A stretch of DNA of 64,000 nt, from the NCBI RefSeq assembly GCF_032229225.1, contig NZ_CP135076.1, forward strand, positions 1,469,001-1,533,000, written 5' to 3'. A model generated the notes under the pieces. The model was not told the origin of the DNA. It searched no databases and worked only from the letters and a program-made list of their open reading frames with translations. The translations under genes were made by a program, and so were the position numbers. Positions 27,506-36,959 of the stretch are shown here, one piece after another. Numbering within the stretch: position 1 is the stretch's first letter; each line of letters starts with the position of its first letter. The stretch is from Stakelama saccharophila. Its GTDB lineage: Bacteria > Pseudomonadota > Alphaproteobacteria > Sphingomonadales > Sphingomonadaceae.

Positions 27506-28062
27506 CAATTCCTCTCTCTGATCGAGCCGGCCTCGGTTATGACCGCATGCAGGGGCACGTCCCAGGGATCGGGCCGCAGCCGGTCGACCTGCTGCACCTG
27601 CCAGGCGACGCCGATGCGCAGGGCATCGTGATGTTCGGCAAAGGCGCGGTCGTAATGGCCGGCGCCCTGGCCCAGGCGGTTGCGGGCGCCGTCGAAGGCC
27701 ACGAGCGGCGTCAGAACGATATCGGGCGCCACCGGCCGGTCGCCCGTCGGCTGCTGCAGGCCGAACGGACCGTCGGCCAGTCCGTCGTCGGGGTGCCAGG
27801 CGAGAAAGCGCATCGGCGCCTTCTTGCCCGCGACGTGCGGTAGTGCAAGCGTTGCGCCCGCCGCAACGGCTGCGTTCGCCAGAGGCGCGGGATCAGCCTC
27901 GCTGCCGATGGGATGATAGGAAGCGACCGTGAGGCCGGCCCGGAGCAATGCCAAGAACCAGTCCGGCACGACGATCCGGCCGCCATGTTCGGCGACGAAT
28001 CGGTCGCGCTCGGCCCGCATGCGGGCGCGGAGGGCGGGCTTGTCCATCGGCTGCTTCGTCAT
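27505..28062 (-). CDS. ygfA: 5-formyltetrahydrofolate cyclo-ligase
   Basis: 185 aa. The nucleotide-binding basic stretch KPALRARMRAERD is at the start, VASYHPIGSEADP comes in the middle, and the signature PLVAFDGARNRLGQGAGHYDRAF contains the ATP/Mg loop. It converts 5-formyl-THF to 5,10-methenyl-THF using ATP. The first ATG (28062) abuts the predicted 3' end of 6S RNA; a second ATG at 28047 is also possible. The zapA / 6S RNA / cyclo-ligase order is widely conserved in proteobacteria. Confidence 0.93.
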   Translation of the reverse strand: MTKQPMDKPALRARMRAERDRFVAEHGGRIVVPDWFLALLRAGLTVASYHPIGSEADPAPLANAAVAAGATLALPHVAGKKAPMRFLAWHPDDGLADGPFGLQQPTGDRPVAPDIVLTPLVAFDGARNRLGQGAGHYDRAFAEHHDALRIGVAWQVQQVDRLRPDPWDVPLHAVITEAGSIRERN

Positions 28063-28227
28063 GTGGCGGGACCACCTTGGGCCGTTTGCTCGAATATCCT
28101 CTGACGCCAGTAACGTCAGGTGGGCGCCGTGTGCATCGGGCCAGGACCCGAACAGGGACAGCTCCCTTGGATGTTTCTATCGCCTCAGGGATAATCGCTA
28201 AAGCTCGTACCGGGCAGTGCCCGCCAC
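28063..28227 (-). ncRNA. ssrS: 6S RNA
   Basis: It lies between zapA and the cyclo-ligase gene, the standard position of 6S RNA. A 165-base transcript would start GTGGCGGG (28227) and end CCCGCCAC (28063), giving a perfect 8-bp closing stem extended by further pairs. The interior has a long imperfect helix with an open middle (around CGGGTCCTGGCCCGATGCACACGG). 6S RNA binds sigma-70 RNA polymerase as a promoter mimic. A good promoter lies immediately upstream. The exact ends are inferred from the stem. Confidence 0.85.
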
Positions 28228-28232
28228 GGGCC

Positions 28233-28261
28233 AATCTAGGAGGTCGCGCTTTCGTCCTCAA
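28233..28261 (-). promoter_or_regulatory. Sigma-70 promoter of 6S RNA
   Basis: On the minus strand, TTGAGG (28261-28256), 17 bases and TAGATT (28238-28233) end five bases before the predicted 6S start. The TAG of the -10 box is also the zapA stop codon, so the promoter lies inside the end of zapA. Confidence 0.65.
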
Positions 28262-28538
28262 GGGTCGCCGCAACGGCTTCGAGCCGATCGGCGATGCGAT
28301 CGAGCATTTCGTCGGGAATGCCCGCAGGCGGATTGCGCCGCGCCTCCGCCACCTCGTCGGCGAGCATCAGGGCGATGAACATCATGGTCCGTTCGGCCGA
28401 CAGCCCGCCGGAGGCCCGCGTCGCACTTTCCGAATGCGCGTCGAGCATCGCCGCCAGTTCGCGCAGTTGCGGTTCCTCGCCGTCGCGGCAGGCCACGGTA
28501 TGCGGGCGTCCGGCAACGGTGAAGGTGACCTCGCCCAT
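28236..28538 (-). CDS. zapA: Cell division protein ZapA
   Basis: 100 aa from the ATG at 28538. The N-terminal beta/alpha domain ([34 protein letters not shown]) and the C-terminal helix (MMFIALMLADEVAEARR onward) match ZapA, which forms a coiled-coil tetramer bundling FtsZ filaments at the division site. One base overlaps the stop of the small upstream gene (TAATG). Context with 6S RNA and the cyclo-ligase supports the call. Confidence 0.93.
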   Translation of the reverse strand: MGEVTFTVAGRPHTVACRDGEEPQLRELAAMLDAHSESATRASGGLSAERTMMFIALMLADEVAEARRNPPAGIPDEMLDRIADRLEAVAATLEDESATS

Positions 28539-28738
28539 TACGCCTCGTCGCCCTTGCGCTCTTCGCGTTCGAGCAGGCCGTCCAGCGCCTCGACCGCTTC
28601 GTTCATCCGCTGGCGCAATCGCGCGTGCCGCCGCGCGATTGCGTCGGTAGCATAGGCGCGGGCGGCGGCCGCCTTTTCGATGCGCGCGACGGCGCGCTCG
28701 ATCCGTTGCATGCGGGTCTGACGCGAGTTTTCCGACAT
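28538..28738 (-). CDS. ZauP-like coiled-coil protein upstream of ZapA
   Basis: 66 aa from the ATG at 28738. It is almost wholly helical and charged: [18 protein letters not shown], then [21 protein letters not shown] and a Glu/Arg tail. It is coupled to zapA by TAATG. In Caulobacter the gene immediately upstream of zapA encodes ZauP, a coiled-coil partner that works with ZapA at FtsZ. Position, size and helical nature fit, but the sequence is low-complexity, so the equivalence is inference. Confidence 0.7.
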   Translation of the reverse strand: MSENSRQTRMQRIERAVARIEKAAAARAYATDAIARRHARLRQRMNEAVEALDGLLEREERKGDEA

Positions 28739-28898
28739 GCCTCCAGAGATATGCCGAGTAGGGCCGGCGGGCAAGCACCGCTCGCCGGTTGACGAGAGCG
28801 GCTCGGCCCCGCAAAGGCGTGCGCGATTGATGAAGACTCGCCGGTGCATCGCCCTTTTCCCCAGCGCGCCGGTCGCCATGCCGTCTGCGGAGAGCCCG

Positions 28899-30878
28899 AT
28901 GCCCGTTACCGACACCGACCTCGCCAATGCGATCCGCGTCCTGTCCATGGATGCGGTCGAGGCCGCCAATTCGGGCCATCCCGGCATGCCGATGGGCATG
29001 GCCGATGTCGCGACGATATTATTCACCCGCTATCTCAAATACGATCCGGCCGATCCGGCATGGCCCGACCGCGACCGCTTCGTGCTGTCGGCGGGGCACG
29101 GGTCGATGCTGCTTTATTCGCTGTTGCACCTGACCGGCTATGCACGGCCGACGATCGAGGACATCCGCAATTTCCGCAAGGTCGGCAGCCCGTGCGCCGG
29201 CCACCCGGAGAATTTCGAGCTGCCCGGTGTCGAATGCACCACCGGGCCATTGGGGCAGGGGCTGGCCATGGCGGTCGGCATGGCGATGGCCGAGCGGCAC
29301 CTGAATGCCGAATTCGGCGACGATCTGGTCGATCACCGCACCTGGGCGATCGCCGGCGACGGGTGCCTGATGGAAGGCATCAACCATGAGGCGATCGGCC
29401 TTGCCGGCCATCTGAAGCTCGGCCGACTGATCGTGCTGTGGGACGACAACAGGATCACCATCGACGGGTCGACCGAGCTTTCGACCAGCGAAGATATTCC
29501 GGCGCGCTATGAGGCGACAGGCTGGCATGTCGTGGAATGCGACGGGCACAATTTCGCGGATATTTCTCGCGCGTTCGACGCGGCGCTGAAGGACGACCGG
29601 CCGTCCCTGGTGCGCTGCCGCACGATCATCGGCAAGGGCGCGCCCAACAAGCAGGGCACGGCCAAGACGCACGGCGCCGCGCTGGGCGAGGACGAGGTCG
29701 CGGCGGCGCGCAAGGAGCTTGGATGGGACGCGCCGGCCTTCGAGATTCCGGGCGATATTCGCGACGTCTGGCTGCAGAACGGCAAGAGCCGCGCCGTGCC
29801 GCATGCCGATTGGCAGGAGCGTCTTGCAAGCCACGGAAAGCGCGAGGAATTCGAGCGGCGCATGGCGGGCGACCTGCCCGAGGGTTTCTCGGTCGGGGAT
29901 CATGTCACCAAGCTGCTGGGCGAGCCCAGGACGGTGGCGACGCGCAAGGCGTCCGAACTGGCGCTGGAGGCGGTCAACGCCGCCCTGCCCGAAACGATCG
30001 GCGGGTCCGCCGACCTGACGGGGTCGAACAACACGCTGACCAGGGACCTCGGCACGTTCGACCGCGACAATTACGGCGGTCGCTACGTCTATTACGGTAT
30101 TCGCGAGTTCGGGATGGGCGCGGCGATGAACGGCATGGCGCTGCATGGCGGCGTCATTCCCTATGGCGGGACGTTCCTGGTCTTTTCGGATTATGCGCGG
30201 CCGGCGATCCGGTTGTCCGCGCTGCAGCGCACGCGTGTCGTCTATGTGATGACGCATGATTCGATCGGGCTGGGCGAGGACGGCCCGACGCACCAGCCGA
30301 TCGAGCATATGATGAGCTTGCGGGTCATCCCCAATCTCGACAGCTACCGCCCCGCCGATGCGGTCGAGACGGCGGAGTGCTGGGAACTGGCGGTCGCGCG
30401 CAAGGACGGGCCGTCGCTGCTCGCCCTTTCGCGCCAGAATCTGCCGCAATTGCGCGACGAGGCGGACGAGAATCGCTGTGCGCGCGGCGCGTATCGGTTG
30501 CGGGCCGCGAAGGCGGAGCGGCGCGTCGTCCTGATCGCCAGCGGGTCGGAGGTTTCGACCGCGGTCGAAGTGCGCGAAAGGCTTGAAGCGCGCGGCATCG
30601 GCGCCGATGTGGTGTCCATGCCGTGCTGGTCGCGCTTCGACGCCCAACCCGAAAGCTATCGCGAGGACATCCTGCCCGACGTCACGCCGGACAAAATCCT
30701 CCGCGTGTCGATCGAGGCGGGAACGACGATGGGCTGGGAACGCTACACCGGGGCGAACGGCCTGCGCTTCGGCCTCGATCGCTTCGGCGCGTCGGGACCG
30801 GGGGCGCGGTTGTACGAGCATTTCGAGCTTACCGCCGAGGCGGTCGAAACGAAGATCGCGGCGGCCGTGGGAAGATAG
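28899..30878 (+). CDS. tkt: Transketolase
   Basis: 659 aa from the ATG at 28899 ([13 protein letters not shown]), with GGAGAG at 28889-28894. Thiamine-diphosphate enzyme motifs are [27 protein letters not shown], the [13 protein letters not shown] cofactor motif, and in the pyrimidine domain [16 protein letters not shown] and the [15 protein letters not shown] loop. It moves two-carbon units between sugar phosphates in the pentose phosphate pathway. It is first of the plus-strand central-carbon cluster with gap, pgk and the class I aldolase. It is divergent from the zapA genes. Confidence 0.97.
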   Translation: MPVTDTDLANAIRVLSMDAVEAANSGHPGMPMGMADVATILFTRYLKYDPADPAWPDRDRFVLSAGHGSMLLYSLLHLTGYARPTIEDIRNFRKVGSPCAGHPENFELPGVECTTGPLGQGLAMAVGMAMAERHLNAEFGDDLVDHRTWAIAGDGCLMEGINHEAIGLAGHLKLGRLIVLWDDNRITIDGSTELSTSEDIPARYEATGWHVVECDGHNFADISRAFDAALKDDRPSLVRCRTIIGKGAPNKQGTAKTHGAALGEDEVAAARKELGWDAPAFEIPGDIRDVWLQNGKSRAVPHADWQERLASHGKREEFERRMAGDLPEGFSVGDHVTKLLGEPRTVATRKASELALEAVNAALPETIGGSADLTGSNNTLTRDLGTFDRDNYGGRYVYYGIREFGMGAAMNGMALHGGVIPYGGTFLVFSDYARPAIRLSALQRTRVVYVMTHDSIGLGEDGPTHQPIEHMMSLRVIPNLDSYRPADAVETAECWELAVARKDGPSLLALSRQNLPQLRDEADENRCARGAYRLRAAKAERRVVLIASGSEVSTAVEVRERLEARGIGADVVSMPCWSRFDAQPESYREDILPDVTPDKILRVSIEAGTTMGWERYTGANGLRFGLDRFGASGPGARLYEHFELTAEAVETKIAAAVGR

Positions 30879-30881
30879 AAT

Positions 30882-30966
30882 CGGTTTGGGCTGAGCCTGT
30901 CGAAACCCTGCATTTTCTTTGCTCGGGCGAAGAAGGACGGCGCTTCGACAAGCTCAGCGCGAACGG
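30882..30966. repeat. Family B2 repeat, copy 3
   Basis: TTTGGGCTGAGCCTGTCGAA and GCTTCGACAAGCTCAGCGCG are inverted about 60 bases apart, lying between tkt and gap. It is the same element as near the alcohol dehydrogenase gene. Confidence 0.75.
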
Positions 30967-31013
30967 TAGGGTGATATTCCGCCGAAACGGAAATCGACGA
31001 GCAGGAGAATTAT

Positions 31014-32021
31014 ATGACGAAGGTAGCGATCAACGGGTTCGGACGCATCGGCCGCCTGGTGGCGCGCGCGATCCTGGAGCGTCCCGATTGCGGGCTCGAA
31101 CTTGTGACGATCAACGATCTCGCCGACGCGAAGTCCAATGCCTGGCTGTTCGAGCGCGATTCGGTCCATGGCCGCTATCCCGGCAAGGTGGAGGTCGACG
31201 GCAACGACATCGTCATCGACGGCAAGAAGATCCACGTCACCGCCGAGCGCGACCCGGCGAACCTGCCGCACAAGGACAATGGCGTCGATCTGGTGCTCGA
31301 ATGCACCGGCTTCTTCACCGACCGCGACAGCGCGCAGAAGCATATCGATGCCGGCGCGAAGAAGGTGCTGATCTCCGCGCCTGCCAAGAATGTCGACCTG
31401 ACGGTGGTTTACGGCGTCAATCACGACAAGCTGACCGACGATCACCGGATCGTGTCGAACGCGTCGTGCACGACCAACTGCCTGGCGCCGGTCGCCAAGG
31501 TGCTGAACGACGAAATCGGGATCGAGCGCGGCCTGATGACGACGATCCACGCCTATACCAACGACCAGAAGATCCTCGACCAGATCCACAAGGACCTGCG
31601 CCGCGCGCGTGCCGCCGGCATGTCGATGATCCCGACCACCACCGGCGCCGCCCGCGCGGTGGGCGAGGTGCTGCCGGAACTGAAGGGCAAGCTCGACGGC
31701 TCGGCGGTGCGCGTGCCCGTGCCGGATGGCAGCCTCATCGACCTGACCTTCACGCCGAAGCGCGACGTGACCAGGGACGAGGTCAACGCGATCCTGAAGA
31801 AGGCGGCGGAGAGCGGCCCGCTGGCGGGCGTGCTCGCCTATACCGACGAGCCGCTGGTCTCGATCGACCTGGTGCATACGCCGGCGTCGTCGACGGTCGA
31901 CAGCCTGGAAACCGCGGTGCTGGACGGCAAGCTGGTGCGCGTCGTGAGCTGGTATGACAATGAATGGGGTTTCTCGAACCGCATGGTCGACACCGCCGGC
32001 GCGATGGCCAGGCTCGGTTGA
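31014..32021 (+). CDS. gap: Glyceraldehyde-3-phosphate dehydrogenase
   Basis: 335 aa. The Rossmann start is [13 protein letters not shown], and N34/D35 (TINDLAD) indicates NAD+ use. The catalytic Cys is C152 in [12 protein letters not shown], with H179 in TTIHAYT. The substrate-binding region has [18 protein letters not shown], and the C-terminal motif is [13 protein letters not shown]. It interconverts glyceraldehyde 3-phosphate and 1,3-bisphosphoglycerate in the cytosol. Its TGA stop overlaps the TTG start of the MOSC gene. Confidence 0.98.
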   Translation: MTKVAINGFGRIGRLVARAILERPDCGLELVTINDLADAKSNAWLFERDSVHGRYPGKVEVDGNDIVIDGKKIHVTAERDPANLPHKDNGVDLVLECTGFFTDRDSAQKHIDAGAKKVLISAPAKNVDLTVVYGVNHDKLTDDHRIVSNASCTTNCLAPVAKVLNDEIGIERGLMTTIHAYTNDQKILDQIHKDLRRARAAGMSMIPTTTGAARAVGEVLPELKGKLDGSAVRVPVPDGSLIDLTFTPKRDVTRDEVNAILKKAAESGPLAGVLAYTDEPLVSIDLVHTPASSTVDSLETAVLDGKLVRVVSWYDNEWGFSNRMVDTAGAMARLG

Positions 32022-32473
32022 GCAGGCTCGCCGGCATTGCCCGCCATGGCCGCCCGCGCGGCCCCATGGAAACGCTCGATGCGGTCGAGATTACCGTGGA
32101 CGGCGGGCTTGCCGGCGACTTTCGCGGGAGCGTGAAGCCCGGCGGCAGGGGCCGGCGGCAGGTTTCGCTGATCGAGGCGGAGGACTGGAACGCGGCGATG
32201 GCCGAACTTGGCCACGGTCTCGAATGGTGGCACCGGCGCGCCAACCTGCTGGCCGAGGATTTCGACTTGCCGCAGATAGCGGGGACGCGGATCCGCATCG
32301 GCGAGGCCGTCATTCTCGAAATTACGCAAGAATGCACCCCGTGCAGCCGCATGGAGGAGGTCGCGCCGGAATTGAAAACGGCGCTGACGCCCGGCTGGCG
32401 CGGCGGTGCGCTCGCCAGGGTGATCGCGCCCGGCCGCATCGTGGTCGGCGATACGATGGCGGTATTGGACTAG
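32018..32473 (+). CDS. MOSC domain protein
   Basis: 151 aa from a TTG at 32018 that overlaps the gap stop (TTGA). No other in-frame start precedes the conserved [18 protein letters not shown] region. The MOSC beta-barrel core runs from [15 protein letters not shown] through [16 protein letters not shown] to RRANLL and the single strictly conserved cysteine in [10 protein letters not shown]. These domains bind sulfur or molybdenum-cofactor species. A stand-alone form like this has no defined substrate. Co-translation with gap may be coincidental. Confidence 0.85.
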   Translation: MSRLAGIARHGRPRGPMETLDAVEITVDGGLAGDFRGSVKPGGRGRRQVSLIEAEDWNAAMAELGHGLEWWHRRANLLAEDFDLPQIAGTRIRIGEAVILEITQECTPCSRMEEVAPELKTALTPGWRGGALARVIAPGRIVVGDTMAVLD

Positions 32474-32474
32474 A

Positions 32475-32590
32475 TCGTATTCCTGCGAAGGCAGGAATCC
32501 GGGGCTGCAAGCGACGCGCTTGATGCTCTGGGCTCCTGCTTTCGCAGGAGCACGGAACGGGAAAGCCCAACGTTCCTGCCCGCAGGAGCG
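32475..32590. repeat. Family A repeat cluster between the MOSC gene and pgk
   Basis: ATTCCTGCGAAGGCAGGAAT is followed by GCTCCTGCTTTCGCAGGAGC and a shorter GTTCCTGCCCGCAGGAGC. These are three local hairpins of family A in tandem and would be part of the transcript ahead of pgk. Confidence 0.75.
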
Positions 32591-32625
32591 CGGGGATATG
32601 CAGAAGGCACGAGGAAGGGACGAAC

Positions 32626-33825
32626 ATGGCTCGCAATTTCAAGACGCTGGACGACATGGGCGATGTGCGCGGCAAGCGCGTGCTCGTGCGCGAAGACCTG
32701 AACGTGCCGATGGCCGACGGCGCGGTGACCGACGATACGCGGCTGAAGGCGACGATCCCGACTGTCACCGAACTCGCCGACAAGGGCGCGATCGTCCTGC
32801 TGCTCGCCCATTTCGGGCGGCCGAAGGGCGAGCGCAAGCCGGAGATGTCGCTGGCGCTCGTCACCAGACCCTATGAGCAGGTGCTGGGCCGGCCCGTCCG
32901 CTTCATCGACGATTGCGCGGGCGACGACGCGGAACAGGCGGTCGCGACGCTGGGCGAGGGCGATATCGCGATTCTCGAAAACACGCGCTTCCATGCGGGT
33001 GAGGAGAAAAACGATCCGGCGCTGGCCGACGCCATGGCGAAGCTGGGCGATTTCTACGTCAACGACGCCTTTTCGGCGGCGCACCGCGCGCATGCTTCGA
33101 CCGAGGGGCTTGCGCACAAGCTGCCGTCCTTTGCCGGGCGGGCGATGGAAGCCGAACTGGACGCCCTCGACAAGGCGCTGGGCGATCCCGAACACCCCGT
33201 CGCGGCGGTGGTCGGCGGCGCGAAGGTTTCGACCAAGCTCGACGTGCTGAAGAATCTGGTCGGCCGCGTCGATCACCTGATCATCGGCGGCGGTATGGCC
33301 AACACCTTTCTTGCCGCGCGCGGCGTTGATGTCGGCAAGAGCCTGTGCGAGCACGACCTGACCGATACGGCGGAGGCGATCATGGACGCCGCCGACAGCG
33401 CGGGCTGCACCGTGCACCTGCCCTATGACGCGGTGGTCGCGAAGGAATTCAAGCCGCATCCCGAGACGCGCACGGTGAATGTGCACGAGGTCGCGGCGGA
33501 CGAAATGATCCTCGACATCGGACCCGCAGCGACCGAGGCGCTTGCCGATGCGCTCAAGACCTGCAGGACGCTGGTGTGGAACGGCCCGCTGGGTGCGTTC
33601 GAGACACCGCCGTTCGATGTAGCGACGGTGACGCTCGCCAGGACGGCGGCGGCGCTGACCAAGGAAGGCCAGCTCGTGTCGGTTGCCGGTGGCGGCGACA
33701 CCGTCGCGGCGCTCAACCAGGCCGGCGTGGCGGACGATTTCAGCTTCGTTTCGGCTGCGGGCGGGGCGTTCCTCGAGTGGATGGAAGGCAAGGAACTGCC
33801 CGGCGTCGCTGCGCTCGCCGGATAG
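32626..33825 (+). CDS. pgk: Phosphoglycerate kinase
   Basis: 399 aa. The N-terminal domain has [38 protein letters not shown] and [15 protein letters not shown] (substrate basic patch). The C-terminal nucleotide domain has [35 protein letters not shown] and [12 protein letters not shown]. It transfers phosphate between 1,3-bisphosphoglycerate and ADP. The length matches the bacterial family. The next gene faces it, with three bases between stop codons. Confidence 0.98.
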   Translation: MARNFKTLDDMGDVRGKRVLVREDLNVPMADGAVTDDTRLKATIPTVTELADKGAIVLLLAHFGRPKGERKPEMSLALVTRPYEQVLGRPVRFIDDCAGDDAEQAVATLGEGDIAILENTRFHAGEEKNDPALADAMAKLGDFYVNDAFSAAHRAHASTEGLAHKLPSFAGRAMEAELDALDKALGDPEHPVAAVVGGAKVSTKLDVLKNLVGRVDHLIIGGGMANTFLAARGVDVGKSLCEHDLTDTAEAIMDAADSAGCTVHLPYDAVVAKEFKPHPETRTVNVHEVAADEMILDIGPAATEALADALKTCRTLVWNGPLGAFETPPFDVATVTLARTAAALTKEGQLVSVAGGGDTVAALNQAGVADDFSFVSAAGGAFLEWMEGKELPGVAALAG

Positions 33826-33828
33826 GCG

Positions 33829-35040
33829 TCAGTCCGGATCGCTCGCGCCGCGGTCGAACAGCAGGAATATGACGAGCGCAATTCCGCCGATCGCGGCGCC
33901 GGTGAGCGCGCTGAGCGTCCAGCCGCCATGCTCGAAGGTAGCCGAGCCGATCAGCGAACCGCTGGCGCCGACGACGAACATCACCGTCATATAGGCCGCG
34001 TTGACGCGCGCGCGGGCATCGCTCGAAAGCGCGAAGATGATCTTCTGCCCGGTGATCTGGTTGAGCTGCACACCGGTGTCGATCAATATCGCGGCGATGA
34101 CGAAAGCGGCAACGCTGGTGGCTGCGACCGCAACGTCGGCGCCGATGAAGGACAGCGTCAGCATCAGGAGCGCGCCGAACGAGGTCCACCACATCAGGCC
34201 GCGATCGGCGAGGCTTCCGGCAAGCGGCGCTGCCAGCGCGCCGCCGGCCCCGGCCAGCGCGAACCAGGCGACCTGCTGCTGCGTGAAGTCGAAGTTGCGC
34301 AGGAGTTCGAGCGGGGCCGCGGTCCAGAACAGGTTGAACGCGGCGAACAGCATCGCCTGATAGAAGGCACGCAGGCGCAGTGCCCGGTGGCGGCGGAGCT
34401 GGCCCCATACCGAACCGAGAATGGCACCGTAACCGAGCTTCGTTTCCGGCTTGCGGGTGGGGCAGACGAACCACAAGGCGATGCCGATCGCCGCCATGAG
34501 GCCGGCCGACAGAAGGAACACCGCGCGCCAACTGATCGCATCGGCAAGGAAGCTGGCGACGGGACGCGCGAGCATGATGCCGAACAGCAGGCCGCTCATG
34601 ATCGTGCCGATGACGCGGCCCTGCCGCTCCTTCACCGCCAGGTGCGAGGCGAGGGGAAGCACCACCTGCGCGCCGGTGGCGCAGATGCCGGTGATGAGCG
34701 AGGCGGCGAGAAACGAGACGGGACCGTTCGATGCCGCGATTCCGAGGCACCCCAGAATAGCGCCGGCGGTCGACAGCAGCGCCAGGCGCTTGTTTTCGAA
34801 CAGGTCGCCGAGCGGCACGAACAGGGCGAGCCCCGCGCCGTAGCCGAGCTGGGTAAGGGTGGTGATCGCCCCCGCCACGCCGGGAGAAAGCCCGATTTCC
34901 GGGCCGATCGTGTCGATGAGCGTCTGCGCGTAATAGAGATTCGCAACCATCGCCCCGCAGGCGGTGGCCAAGAGGAGGATCAGACCGCGAGACAGGTTGC
35001 GCTGCGATTCCGGGGGGCTGGTGCCGTGCATCGCCCCCAT
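33829..35040 (-). CDS. MFS transporter (drug/metabolite exporter type)
   Basis: About 403 aa from the ATG at 35040; starts at 35031 and 35082 are alternatives and none has a strong ribosome binding site. Twelve hydrophobic segments run from LILLLATACGAMVANLYYAQ to ALVIFLLFD. GYGAGLALFVPLGDLFENKR matches motif A between helices 2 and 3, and a matching loop LAGSLADRG lies between helices 8 and 9. It exports small molecules by proton exchange; the substrate cannot be read. It is transcribed against the glycolytic genes and shares no operon with them. Confidence 0.9.
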   Translation of the reverse strand: MGAMHGTSPPESQRNLSRGLILLLATACGAMVANLYYAQTLIDTIGPEIGLSPGVAGAITTLTQLGYGAGLALFVPLGDLFENKRLALLSTAGAILGCLGIAASNGPVSFLAASLITGICATGAQVVLPLASHLAVKERQGRVIGTIMSGLLFGIMLARPVASFLADAISWRAVFLLSAGLMAAIGIALWFVCPTRKPETKLGYGAILGSVWGQLRRHRALRLRAFYQAMLFAAFNLFWTAAPLELLRNFDFTQQQVAWFALAGAGGALAAPLAGSLADRGLMWWTSFGALLMLTLSFIGADVAVAATSVAAFVIAAILIDTGVQLNQITGQKIIFALSSDARARVNAAYMTVMFVVGASGSLIGSATFEHGGWTLSALTGAAIGGIALVIFLLFDRGASDPD

Positions 35041-35162
35041 AGAGGAACGGACCGCCGATTCCGCAAGCAATATCCGCTGCATATCGGCATTGCCGGACTA
35101 TCGACGAGTGAGTATCACGCGCTCACAACGTCGATAATCGAAAAGACTGGGGAAGGGAAACG

Positions 35163-36071
35163 ATGACGCCGACCGTGAAGGCCATTCTGGACAAGTACGA
35201 ATCCGATTGTCCCGGCACCAAGGGCAATATTGCCCGTATCCTGATGCAGGGCAGGCTCGGCGGCACCGGCAAGCTGGTCATCCTGCCGGTCGACCAGGGG
35301 TTCGAGCACGGCCCGGCGCGCAGTTTCGCGGTCAATCCGCCGGCCTATGATCCGCATTACCATTATCAGCTCGCGATCGATGCGGGCCTTTCTGCCTTCG
35401 CCGCGCCGCTGGGTATGCTGGAAGCGGGCGCGGACACCTTTGCCGGCCAGATCCCGACGATCCTAAAGCTCAACAGCGCCAATAGCTGGGCGACGACCAA
35501 GGATCAGGCGGTCACCGGGGGCGTGGACGACGCGCTGCGGCTCGGCTGTGCGGCGATCGGGTTCACCGTCTATCCGGGCTCGGAACATTTCTTCGAACTC
35601 GCCGAGGAAATCCGCGAACTGTCGCTGGAGGCGAAGTCGGTGGGCCTCGCCACCGTCATCTGGTCGTACCCGCGCGGCGGCGAGTTGTCGAAGGCCGGCG
35701 AACTGGCGCTCGACGTCGGCGCCTATGCGGCGCACATGGCGGCGCTGCTCGGCGCGCACGTCATCAAGGTGAAGCTGCCGAGCGACCATATCGAGCAGAA
35801 GGATGCGAAGAAGGCGTACGAGAATTTCGACGCCTCGACCCAGGCGAAGCGCGTCGCGCATGTCGTGCAGAGCTGTTTTGCGGGGCGCCGGATCGTCGTG
35901 TTTTCAGGCGGCGCGGCCAAGGGGGCGGACGCGGTCTTTCAGGACGCGCGCGACATTCGCGACGGCGGCGGCAATGGATCGATCATCGGCCGCAACACCT
36001 TCCAGCGCCCGCGCGAGGAAGCGCTGGCCATGCTCGACAAGATCGTGCGGATCTACAAGGGCGAAGAATAG
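35163..36071 (+). CDS. fbaB: Fructose-bisphosphate aldolase class I (DhnA/FbaB type)
   Basis: 302 aa. It matches the E. coli FbaB family, not the metal class II enzymes: LVILPVDQGFEHGPARSF at the active-site entrance, GFTVYPGSEHF, ATVIWSYPRGGELS, HVIKVKLPSD carrying the Schiff-base lysine, VFSGGAAKGADAVF and SIIGRNTFQRP (phosphate binding). It cleaves fructose 1,6-bisphosphate through a lysine imine. The gene closes the tkt-gap-pgk cluster, although an opposing MFS gene intervenes. A family C hairpin follows the stop. Confidence 0.94.
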   Translation: MTPTVKAILDKYESDCPGTKGNIARILMQGRLGGTGKLVILPVDQGFEHGPARSFAVNPPAYDPHYHYQLAIDAGLSAFAAPLGMLEAGADTFAGQIPTILKLNSANSWATTKDQAVTGGVDDALRLGCAAIGFTVYPGSEHFFELAEEIRELSLEAKSVGLATVIWSYPRGGELSKAGELALDVGAYAAHMAALLGAHVIKVKLPSDHIEQKDAKKAYENFDASTQAKRVAHVVQSCFAGRRIVVFSGGAAKGADAVFQDARDIRDGGGNGSIIGRNTFQRPREEALAMLDKIVRIYKGEE

Positions 36072-36215
36072 ATCCTCCCCCGCAGGGGGAGGGGGACCAC
36101 GCGACTCTGTCGCGGGGTGGAGGGGTATCCCGGTTCGCAATTGGCGAGCGAGATGCCCCTCCACCACCGGCCTGCGGTCGGCGGTCCCCCTCCCCGAGCA
36201 AGCTCGGGGAGGATC
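36071..36215. repeat. Family C long hairpin repeat, copy 2 (145 bases)
   Basis: It begins GATCCTCCCC and ends GGGGAGGATC, a perfect terminal inverted pair. Inside, GGTGGAGGGGTATC and GATGCCCCTCCACC pair as well, so the whole element can fold into one large cruciform. It fills the space between the aldolase stop and the stop of the converging DUF72 gene and could end both transcripts, although no T tract is present. Confidence 0.8.
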
Positions 36216-36959
36216 AGCCGCCCGCCTGGCGCACCATTGCTTTCAGCGTTCGCGCGTCGTGGATGGCATGGGCGTCGATGTCGTTGTTGAAATAGGCCCA
36301 GACGGAGCGGCCCGCCTTCGCCTGCCCGACCAGCCAGTCGCTCCAGTCGCGTAGCCCTTCGTCGGAATAGCGGCCGTGATATTTGCCTTCGCCGCCGTGA
36401 AACCGGACATAGGCGGCCCGTCCCGTCGCCCAGCGCGGGCTGGCGGAGCCGGGCATGTCGTGAACGCAGAAGGAGGCGCCGTGCCGATCGAGCAGCGCCA
36501 GCACATCGTCGGTGTACCAGCTCTTGTCGCGAAACTCGAAGACATGGCTATGCTTTTTTGGAAGTAGCGCGAGGAAATCCGCGAGGCGGTCGCAATCGAG
36601 CCCGAAGTTCGGCGGGAGCTGATAGAGGATCGGTCCCAGCGTCTGGCGCAGGCGCCGCGTCGGCGGCAGCATCCGGGCGAGCGAATCCTCGCTGTCCTTC
36701 AGCTTTTTCATGTGGGTGAGGTAGCGGTTGGCCTTGACGGCGTAGCAGAATCCCGACGGTGCTTGTCGAAGGTTTCGGCCTTGGGCAGGCGATAGAAACT
36801 GTTGTTGATCTCGACCGTGTCGAAATGCTCGGCATAAAAGCCGAACCAGTTCTTGACGGCGAGCTTTTCGGGATAGAACCGACCACGCCAGTGACGATAA
36901 TTCCAGCCCGAGCAGCCGATGCGGATCGCGGACGCGCCGGGCCGAGGGGAAGAAGGCAT
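36214..36959 (-). pseudogene. DUF72 family protein, frameshifted
   Basis: The N-terminal part from the ATG at 36959 reads IRIGCSGWNYRHWRGRFYP and FDTVEINNSFYRLPKAETFDK, typical DUF72. The match then moves to another frame: PSGFCYAVKANRYLTHMKKL, FEFRDKSWY, RFHGGEGKYHGRYS and WAYFNNDIDAHA. The break is near 36757-36765, where about a dozen bases seem to be missing compared with family spacing. DUF72 proteins form a TIM barrel of unknown catalysis. With this break only an 80-90 residue fragment would be made. A sequencing error cannot be excluded. Confidence 0.8.
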
